Part shown: positions 6,275 through 11,682 of the stretch, one piece after another
How positions within the stretch are numbered: position 1 is the first letter of the stretch
Layout of the letters: each line of letters starts with the position of its first letter
Assembly (NCBI GenBank): GCA_002291495.1
Contig: DBAE01000239.1
Span: 9,172 to 20,853, forward strand
From: Bacteriovoracaceae bacterium UBA1018
GTDB taxonomy: Bacteria > Bdellovibrionota > UBA1018
Length of the DNA: 11,682 bases
Direction: 5' to 3'
Notes under the pieces: generated by a model
The model's database searches: none
Told to the model about the DNA's origin: nothing
What the model saw: only the letters and a program-made list of their open reading frames with translations
Translations under genes and position numbers: made by a program

Positions 6275-6310
6275 CTTAGTTATTTTGAAGTGCTCAGTTA
6301 TTTTGGAGTG
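6275..6310. repeat. 18-base tandem duplication spanning the Ppx/GppA stop codon
   Basis: Two adjacent 18-base units, 6275-6292 and 6293-6310, differ at only two positions (CTTAGTTATTTTGAAGTG and CTCAGTTATTTTGGAGTG). Read on the minus strand, each unit is six codons: Ala-Leu-Gln-Asn-Asn-stop. The gene-proximal copy ends in TGA, the distal copy in TAA, so the last five codons plus stop of the phosphatase gene have been duplicated exactly in frame. Confidence 0.9.
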
Positions 6311-7205
6311 CACCGTATCTCAGGCCACGTGTGCTGATCTGTAGTGTTGGGAATTTCAGCACTTCCATCGAACGCCACAGTATGAGAGCGCCCGCCAAAA
6401 GCACATCGGCTCTTCCCTCTTCAATACCAGTGAGTTGTTTTCTTTCTTCAACTGATCGCCATTTCAGCTCTTCCACCATTCGGTGAAGATCTCCGCGCGT
6501 CAGGGTAACTTCGTTAATTTTTTCTGCATTAAATTGCGTTAACTCCAGATGCCATGCTGCAAGTGTGGTAGCTGTTCCAGCAACGCCCACAAGTTGCATC
6601 TCTGATGGATTAGAATCTCTCCAAGCCTTAGCTTTTTGAAGCATCTCTTCGACTGCGTCTCTGCATGCCCAAAACTCTTCATCAGTAACAGGATCAGATT
6701 TGAGATAGCGTTCAGTAAATCTCACTGAACCCATATCGAGACTGAGCCCACCTTTTTGGGACATAAACTCCGTACTACCTCCTCCGATATCGATCACGGC
6801 ACTACGGGTAGGATCCATCTGAGGGAGCAGCCCTCCTTCAAAGGTCCATTTTGCTTCTTGATCGCCAGAGATGGTTTGAAATCGAAACCCAGTTTCTTTT
6901 TCTATTTTTTGAAAAAAGTCTGCGCCGTTCTCTGCATCTCGCGCTTGGCTTGTTGCTACACAGATAACAGACTTGGGCTCAAGATTTTTGACTTTGACCT
7001 CATCTGCGTATTTGCGCAGACAATTGAGCGTTCGCTCCATCGCTTCAGGCGCTAATCGTTTGTTCCGATCAACCCCTTGACCCAGTCGGACCACAGTCGA
7101 GAGGTCTTTGATCGTACGCGAGACCTTTCTTTCCTTCGGATCCCACTCCCCGATTAAGAGCAAACACGTATTAGTACCTAAATCGATGGAAGCGCGAACG
7201 GTCAT
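6294..7205 (-). CDS. Ppx/GppA family phosphatase (short form)
   Basis: Members of this actin-like ATPase-fold family remove terminal phosphate from polyphosphate (Ppx) or from pppGpp (GppA), linking phosphate storage and the stringent response. The 303-residue product has the phosphate-binding motif IDLGTNT at 7-13, catalytic-type E117 in ISGDQEAKW, the second phosphate loop VIDIGGGSTEF at 137-147, VGVAGTATTLAA at 207-217, and the C-terminal RADVLLAGALIL plus STRGLRYG. The length matches the core two-domain form without the C-terminal HD-like domain of larger exopolyphosphatases. Motifs alone do not separate Ppx from GppA activity. The start ATG (7203-7205) has AAGGG upstream and lies 18 bases after the lipoprotein gene, so the two are probably cotranscribed. 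The 3' end carries an 18-base duplication that includes the stop. Confidence 0.92.
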   Translation of the reverse strand: MTVRASIDLGTNTCLLLIGEWDPKERKVSRTIKDLSTVVRLGQGVDRNKRLAPEAMERTLNCLRKYADEVKVKNLEPKSVICVATSQARDAENGADFFQKIEKETGFRFQTISGDQEAKWTFEGGLLPQMDPTRSAVIDIGGGSTEFMSQKGGLSLDMGSVRFTERYLKSDPVTDEEFWACRDAVEEMLQKAKAWRDSNPSEMQLVGVAGTATTLAAWHLELTQFNAEKINEVTLTRGDLHRMVEELKWRSVEERKQLTGIEEGRADVLLAGALILWRSMEVLKFPTLQISTRGLRYGALQNN

Positions 7206-7223
7206 TTGGATTAGCCCTTACTG

Positions 7224-7682
7224 CTACTGCTTTTTGGCCTTAGTCTCTTCTTCTTCGTCGTCATCGACTTTTTTGCCTTGAGCGATTTTGAGACGAACCT
7301 TAAGTTTATAATTTTCTTTTTCGAGAGCTTCGGCTTTTTCTTTCCAATACTTGGACTCTTGCTCTAGCTCTGCCACACGCTTACCCTTTTCGTGGGCTAA
7401 GGAGTAGTATCCTTCCGAAAAATTTTCGGTGTCAGGATTAAAATTTCCAACCCGGGTCTCGCCATCGACGATGCCCTTGACGCGATAACTACCGTCATCG
7501 GTCTTTTCGGCATCCAGGACTTGCACGTCATAGGATTTGCCTGGATAGGCCTTGTCCTGCCAATAACGTGCGGCTGTTTCCTTGGCTTTATTCTTGGTCT
7601 TTTCACTTGAGCATCCTGAAAAGATGGATGCACTAGCTAATGTGACAACTGCGGCAATAAGAATCATTCTTGGTTGCTTCAT
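7224..7682 (-). CDS. Small coiled-coil lipoprotein
   Basis: This 152-residue protein begins with a typical lipoprotein signal: basic MKQPR, a hydrophobic stretch to about residue 20, then FSGC with the candidate lipidated cysteine at C24. Phe at the third place before the cysteine is less usual than Leu. Ser-Ser after the cysteine does not suggest inner-membrane retention, so an outer-membrane, periplasm-facing location is likely. Residues 30-92 form a mixed domain (AARYWQDKAYPG, GSYRVKGIVDGETRVGNF) that I cannot assign. Residues 95-137 are a likely coiled coil (AELEQESKYWKEKAEALEKENYKL). The tail is strongly acidic, then basic (DDDEEEETKAKKQ). A strong site, AAGGAG at 7688-7693, precedes the ATG by five bases. 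It lies 120 bases after asmA and 18 before the Ppx/GppA gene. Function unknown; lipoprotein nature is inferred from the signal. Confidence 0.85.
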   Translation of the reverse strand: MKQPRMILIAAVVTLASASIFSGCSSEKTKNKAKETAARYWQDKAYPGKSYDVQVLDAEKTDDGSYRVKGIVDGETRVGNFNPDTENFSEGYYSLAHEKGKRVAELEQESKYWKEKAEALEKENYKLKVRLKIAQGKKVDDDEEEETKAKKQ

Positions 7683-7773
7683 ACTCTCTCCTTTATAGTC
7701 TCTCTGTTGTTTCAGTTTAACATGAGATTGAGAGACGATGAGGAAGATGTTTTAAAGTTGCGCCGCGTCACGC

Positions 7774-7793
7774 TAGGTTCGCCGGAGAACCTA
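7774..7793 (-). terminator. Hairpin downstream of the AsmA gene, possible terminator
   Basis: A perfect seven-base inverted repeat, TAGGTTC at 7774-7780 and GAACCTA at 7787-7793 with a six-base loop, lies 9 bases past the asmA stop on the minus strand. The sequence after it on that strand is GC-rich (GCGTGACGCGGCGC) and then only CAACTTT, so a proper T-run is missing. It may be an inefficient terminator, a processing site or a 3'-end-stabilising hairpin. The 120-base gap 7683-7802 holds nothing else I can name apart from the lipoprotein gene's ribosome-binding site. Confidence 0.35.
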
Positions 7794-7802
7794 CTTCGCC
7801 GA

Positions 7803-10217
7803 CTAGTTCCCAAATAGTTTCTTCCCAAATCCCTTGATCGCATTTTGTACAGGCGCCGGAGCGTTCTTTGCGGCATCTTCGACCCGCTTTTGAACTTCTT
7901 GCTTTGCGCGACCCTGTGCTGCACCAGTGGTGTTTTGAACAGCAACTTTGACGAGAAACTCAGGCACTTGGGTGTAAGAGTAAACTGGAGCCTGCGCGGT
8001 TCCTGAGATATCCACTGGGAAGCGAACTGGCTTACCCTTCTCCGCTAAGATCGATGGGATTTCGGTTCCAGCTACATTGACTGAGATGTCCTTAGCTTTA
8101 GTGAGGTTATAGGTATCAATCAGTTCCCAATGAGCATCCAATTTGTAGTCCTTAAGTCCAACATTGGTTTTTCCACTCAGATCAATCCCTTGGTTAGGAG
8201 CTGCCTTAGCTACAAAGTTTGGAGCTGAGAAAGTTCCACCTGCGATCGAAAAGTCAGATGAGATGAGGTCATATTTAGACTCACGCCCTGGAAGTCCCTT
8301 GATGGATTTACCTTTGACTTGAGGGAGTTTCTCTCCGACTCGCTCAATCGCTTTATTAAGACCTTCTGTAGCCATTTTGCCAACATCGATTGAGGCAAAC
8401 GTTGCGTCGACAACCTTCATATTACCTTTAGCATTGAGGTTGGACTTGGCTGGTTCTGGATTAAAGCTTGCTCCAGTTCCTTCCATTTTAAAGGAAGCTT
8501 TCCCAAGGACAGTATTTTTAAACATCTCAAGCTGAGAAGTCACTGCTTGTCGAAGGTCGAGATTTGCGACTGTTGAACCAAAACGATAAGTGGGCGCTTT
8601 CGGTTTCATGTTCACCGATGCGGTCATCCCTACGTTTCCGTTCCAAAGATTCATGTTAAATTGATCGATGGCTGCGACAAGGTCCTTCATAGACATCTTT
8701 GAAGTGATGTCAGTGATTCGAACACCGTAGACTTTGATGAGCTTCATATTGAGAGCAATATTGGCGATAGTGTTGGCCACAGACTTATTTTCACGTAGCG
8801 GATCCAACATCGCATCGTAGTTCTCTGCAGCCGCTTTACCCTCGCCAGTCGCAACCTGTTTATCTCCGCCTGACACTTCTTTAGGCGCTTCCTCTTTCTT
8901 CGCTGTCTTTGCGCCCGGAGGTGGAAGATCAATGAGCTGATCTAAATCTAAACTGTTCGAAGTAACGGCAAAGTTAGCTCGAGGTGCGGTAAAAGATACA
9001 ACTGAGCCTTGGATCTTAAGATCGTTAGCCGGAGCTTTCATAGTAAAGAGCAAGTTATCTACTTTATCGGTCGTAATGTTGATCACAGCATCGAACTGTG
9101 GCTGAGCCTTAAGCATAGGAGCTTTAGCTGTCAGCGCGTTGATCGAAAAATCAGCTTTGTAATTGAGTTTGTCCGCCGGACCATTCGCTTCAGCAGAAAG
9201 CTTAGCATTACCACCCAGCTCATATTGTTTGAGCATTGGGATCAGTTCATTCCAAGGCTTAAGGTCAATGGTATTAGATTGCATTGAAAAAGTGACTGAA
9301 GGAGTTGCAGCTAAATTACTAATCTGACCGCTAGCGGTGATCACGGCATTAAAAAATTCGACAGTAAGCTTTTCGATTTTAGCTGACTGAGCAGTCGACT
9401 CAAATACGCCGTTGATCTGAGCTTTGACACCCTTCTTCTTTTCAAATGCTCCACCCGCCAAAACTTCGAGATCGCTCATATCGGCATTAATTACTAATGC
9501 CGCTTTTTCGAATTGCCCGCCGCTAAACTGAGGTGTCGCACGTCCCTTCATTTTCACCGGACCACGAACTAAAAGTGTTTTGCCCATTTTAGTATCGAGA
9601 TTGGCGGAAAGCTCAAGCTCCGTGGCTCGACTGAGAGACAAATCCTTTACCAAAAGATTAAGATCTTTGATTTGGGTGTCCATCTGAGTAGCTTCATCGC
9701 GATAGCCAACTAAAGCGTTTTTCAGTTCCACACCTAATCGTGCACGAGTAGCGATTCCAGGAAGTGAGAGGTTGCCGTCTTTCTTTTCTTCTGCTGGAGG
9801 AGCGCCAGTAGTACCAGGAGGCGTCTCTTTTGGAGTCTCCTTCATCAGTGTCATGACATTCAGTTTGCCATCTTTGCCTTTGACCACTCGGACTTCAGGC
9901 TTATCCATTTTGAGAGTCAAAAGTGGAGCGCCACTAAAAATGGAGGTAAATGGAACATGAAAGAAAGCATCATTAACCGCCAGGACCTTGCGATTCTGAG
10001 CATCAGTTAAGGTCATGCCTTGAATCTGAACCCGAATTTGCCCCCATAGTGAGAGCGAAAGTTTTCCTAGTTCGAGCTTGCCGTTAATCTTTGAGTTAGT
10101 CGCTTCGACAATCTGCGGACGATACTTATCTACATCCACAACCAGCGGAACAATGATCGCTAACGCCACAAAGAGGGCGATGACAATACCAAGAACAATT
10201 CCTAGTTTTTTAAGCAT
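7803..10217 (-). CDS. AsmA family envelope protein
   Basis: AsmA-like proteins are anchored in the inner membrane and extend through the periplasm as long beta-sheet grooves; several relatives (YhdP, TamB, YdbH) help move phospholipid to the outer membrane. The 804-residue product has one transmembrane helix at about 5-28 and then the family start VDVDKYRPQIVEATNSKINGKLELGKLSLSLWG split over residues 27-59. Two low-complexity linkers are visible: a Pro/Thr/Glu stretch at about 127-148 and a Lys/Glu/Ala-rich one at about 428-466. Between and after them are repeated short beta-rich segments, with an AsmA C-terminal-type region (YRFGSTVANLDLRQAVTSQ, FKMEGTGASFNP) at about 545-610. The tail is basic and helical (VQNAIKGFGKKLFGN). 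The start ATG follows GGTAGGAC; the gene lies 51 bases after gatB and may be cotranscribed with it. Which AsmA subgroup it belongs to is not clear. Confidence 0.9.
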   Translation of the reverse strand: MLKKLGIVLGIVIALFVALAIIVPLVVDVDKYRPQIVEATNSKINGKLELGKLSLSLWGQIRVQIQGMTLTDAQNRKVLAVNDAFFHVPFTSIFSGAPLLTLKMDKPEVRVVKGKDGKLNVMTLMKETPKETPPGTTGAPPAEEKKDGNLSLPGIATRARLGVELKNALVGYRDEATQMDTQIKDLNLLVKDLSLSRATELELSANLDTKMGKTLLVRGPVKMKGRATPQFSGGQFEKAALVINADMSDLEVLAGGAFEKKKGVKAQINGVFESTAQSAKIEKLTVEFFNAVITASGQISNLAATPSVTFSMQSNTIDLKPWNELIPMLKQYELGGNAKLSAEANGPADKLNYKADFSINALTAKAPMLKAQPQFDAVINITTDKVDNLLFTMKAPANDLKIQGSVVSFTAPRANFAVTSNSLDLDQLIDLPPPGAKTAKKEEAPKEVSGGDKQVATGEGKAAAENYDAMLDPLRENKSVANTIANIALNMKLIKVYGVRITDITSKMSMKDLVAAIDQFNMNLWNGNVGMTASVNMKPKAPTYRFGSTVANLDLRQAVTSQLEMFKNTVLGKASFKMEGTGASFNPEPAKSNLNAKGNMKVVDATFASIDVGKMATEGLNKAIERVGEKLPQVKGKSIKGLPGRESKYDLISSDFSIAGGTFSAPNFVAKAAPNQGIDLSGKTNVGLKDYKLDAHWELIDTYNLTKAKDISVNVAGTEIPSILAEKGKPVRFPVDISGTAQAPVYSYTQVPEFLVKVAVQNTTGAAQGRAKQEVQKRVEDAAKNAPAPVQNAIKGFGKKLFGN

Positions 10218-10268
10218 AGTCCTACCGAACCTTTTCTTTAACTTTTAACGTCTCACTATTTTAGACTC

Positions 10269-11682
10269 TTAAGAGGAGAGTTTTTTCTTCACTAAGTCTT
10301 GAAGCATTGCAGGGTTTGCCTTTCCACCGGTTTGCTTCATCACTTGGCCGACAAAAAACCCAAGGAGCTTATCCTTACCCGATCTAAACTCAGCCGCTTG
10401 ACCTGGGAATGCAGCAATCACTTGCTCAACTGCTTTTTCGAGCGCACCCACATCGCTTACTTGCTTAAGTCCTTCGCGATCAACGATCACATCGACCGCC
10501 TCGCCAGACTTCCAAGCACCTGCGATCACGAGTTTGGCGTTTGTGTTTGAAATGGTACCGTTACTGGTCAATTTCACCACATCAGCTAAGTGGGACGGTT
10601 GCAGTTTGCTTTGCTCAATCTCGATGCCTTGTTCGTTCAATAAACGAGCCACTTCGCCGGTCATAAAATTAGCAACTGGCTTAGCGGATGTTTTTGCATC
10701 CATACCTGTGCTCTTGAGCTGATCAAGTGCAGCCTCAAAAAACATCGCCATCGACTTAGAGCTAGTTAAGACACCAGCATCGTAAGCCGACAGACCGAAG
10801 TCCGCCACATAACGGGCTTGTTTCTGAGACGGTAGTTCTGGAAGCGAGCTCTTAATGTCTTGGATCCATTTTTCAGTGACGTGCAGTGGAATGAGGTCTG
10901 GTTCTGGGAAATAGCGATAGTCGTGTGCTTCTTCTTTTGAGCGCATCGAAATCGTAATGCCCTTATCAGCGTCGTAAGTCCGAGTTTCTTGGACAACTTT
11001 GCCTCCAGATTTGATGAGCTCAATTTGGCGGGCGATTTCATAATCAATCGCCTTTTCAACAAATCGGAACGAATTGACATTTTTAATCTCAGCGCGAGTC
11101 CCAAAAGTCTTAGAACCTTTAGGCATCACACTCACATTAGCATCGCAACGGAAGTTACCTTCTTGCATATTGCCGTCGCAGATCCCGATGTAGGTCACGA
11201 TTTGATGAAGCGCGCGCAAGTAAGCACCCGCCTCCTCAGACGTTTTCATATCTGGGCCGCTGACGATCTCAACGAGTGGAACTCCAGCTCGATTGAGGTT
11301 AACAAGCGAGAAATCATCCATGTGTAGGTTTTTGCCTGCGTCCTCTTCCATATGGATGCGTTGAATGTTCACTTTTTTAGTGACCATCTTTCCATCCTCT
11401 TTCGTAATGATTTCAAGCATGCCGTGCTCACAAATGGGCAAGTCGAACTGGCTAATTTGATAGCCTTTTGGAAGATCTGGATAGAAGTAATTCTTTCTAT
11501 AAAACATAATATTCTGTGGGATTCTGCAGCCTAATGCAAGTGAAACCATGCTAGCCAATTCCAAAGCTGCTTTATTTAAAAGCGGTAACGTTCCTGGAAG
11601 TCCACAGCATATAGGACATATATTTTTGTTAGGTTCCTTATCACGATAATTGCATAAACACGAACAGAATAATTTACTCTGC
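10269..11682 (-). CDS. gatB: Asp-tRNA(Asn)/Glu-tRNA(Gln) amidotransferase subunit B (5' end outside window)
   Basis: GatB is the kinase and tRNA-binding subunit of the GatCAB complex, which converts misacylated Glu-tRNA(Gln) or Asp-tRNA(Asn) to the correct amide. The frame stays open to the window edge, giving 470 visible residues; whole GatB is about 475-480, so only the first 10-20 residues (around IGLEVH) are missing. A TTG at 11564 is internal, not the start. Motifs: zinc-type cysteines in FCSC and ICPIC, RKNYFYPDLPKGYQISQ, LNRAGVPLVEIVSGPDM, GNMQEGNFRCDANVSV, TRAEIKNVNSFRFVEKA, EEAHDYRYFPEPDL, and a C-terminal YqeY-like helical domain ending in LVKKKLSS. The need for GatB implies that GlnRS or AsnRS is lacking or supplemented here. 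gatA and gatC would be expected nearby but are not in the window downstream. The first 200 or so bases of the gene are more AT-rich than the rest. Confidence 0.95.
   Translation of the reverse strand, partial: QSKLFCSCLCNYRDKEPNKNICPICCGLPGTLPLLNKAALELASMVSLALGCRIPQNIMFYRKNYFYPDLPKGYQISQFDLPICEHGMLEIITKEDGKMVTKKVNIQRIHMEEDAGKNLHMDDFSLVNLNRAGVPLVEIVSGPDMKTSEEAGAYLRALHQIVTYIGICDGNMQEGNFRCDANVSVMPKGSKTFGTRAEIKNVNSFRFVEKAIDYEIARQIELIKSGGKVVQETRTYDADKGITISMRSKEEAHDYRYFPEPDLIPLHVTEKWIQDIKSSLPELPSQKQARYVADFGLSAYDAGVLTSSKSMAMFFEAALDQLKSTGMDAKTSAKPVANFMTGEVARLLNEQGIEIEQSKLQPSHLADVVKLTSNGTISNTNAKLVIAGAWKSGEAVDVIVDREGLKQVSDVGALEKAVEQVIAAFPGQAAEFRSGKDKLLGFFVGQVMKQTGGKANPAMLQDLVKKKLSS

Noticed and set aside
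7692..7697. TATAAA as a -10 box for the lipoprotein gene
   Set aside because: It overlaps the ribosome-binding site, so a transcript from it would lack that site, and no good -35 lies at the right distance.
7712..7945. 77-residue minus-strand open frame overlapping the asmA 3' end
   Set aside because: It lies mostly in another frame of asmA, is Arg/Ser-rich and shows no ribosome-binding site; a shadow.
10269..11564. GatB as a 431-residue protein starting at 11564
   Set aside because: That codon is an internal TTG; conserved GatB sequence with the zinc-type cysteines continues upstream to the window edge.

Overview
The window looks like a piece of a bacterial chromosome of about 47-48% G+C by partial hand count. 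It is densely packed, with mostly housekeeping genes and short intergenic gaps. Gene content points to a Gram-negative, probably motile bacterium: a CheR chemotaxis methyltransferase, ZapA, RNase Y next to a YmdB-type phosphoesterase, an AsmA-family envelope protein, a lipoprotein and GatB. RNase Y together with AsmA and CheR suggests the former Deltaproteobacteria, perhaps a Bdellovibrionota relative. That placement is inference from gene content; no marker gene here proves it.

Layout. (1) 1-465, plus strand: the 3' part of cheR, cut by the window edge. (2) 475-5412, minus strand: six tightly spaced genes read from high to low coordinates: thiolase, zapA, 5-formyl-THF cyclo-ligase, rny (RNase Y), a ymdB-family phosphoesterase and an unrecognised four-helix membrane protein. 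Gaps inside this block are 7-40 bases, so it is probably one transcription unit joining acyl-CoA metabolism, division-ring assembly, folate salvage and RNA turnover. (3) 5413-5564: a divergent intergenic region with a plausible plus-strand promoter. (4) 5565-6264, plus strand: two small unrecognised genes, a 152-residue protein built of 22-residue helical repeats and a 69-residue protein that resembles a short segment of the flagellar switch protein FliG. (5) 6294-11682, minus strand: gatB (5' end outside the window), an AsmA-family protein, a small coiled-coil lipoprotein and a short Ppx/GppA phosphatase. A hairpin lies between asmA and the lipoprotein gene.

I see no mobile elements, CRISPR arrays, tRNA or rRNA genes, and no obvious defence or biosynthetic system. 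The most unusual points are an RNase Y that lacks the usual transmembrane anchor and most of its coiled coil; the pair of small plus-strand genes with regular helical repeats and FliG-like sequence; an exact-length 18-base tandem duplication of the last codons and stop of the Ppx/GppA gene; and a drop in G+C at the 5' end of gatB. No gene-free stretch exceeds 300 bases; the longest is the 152-base divergent region.
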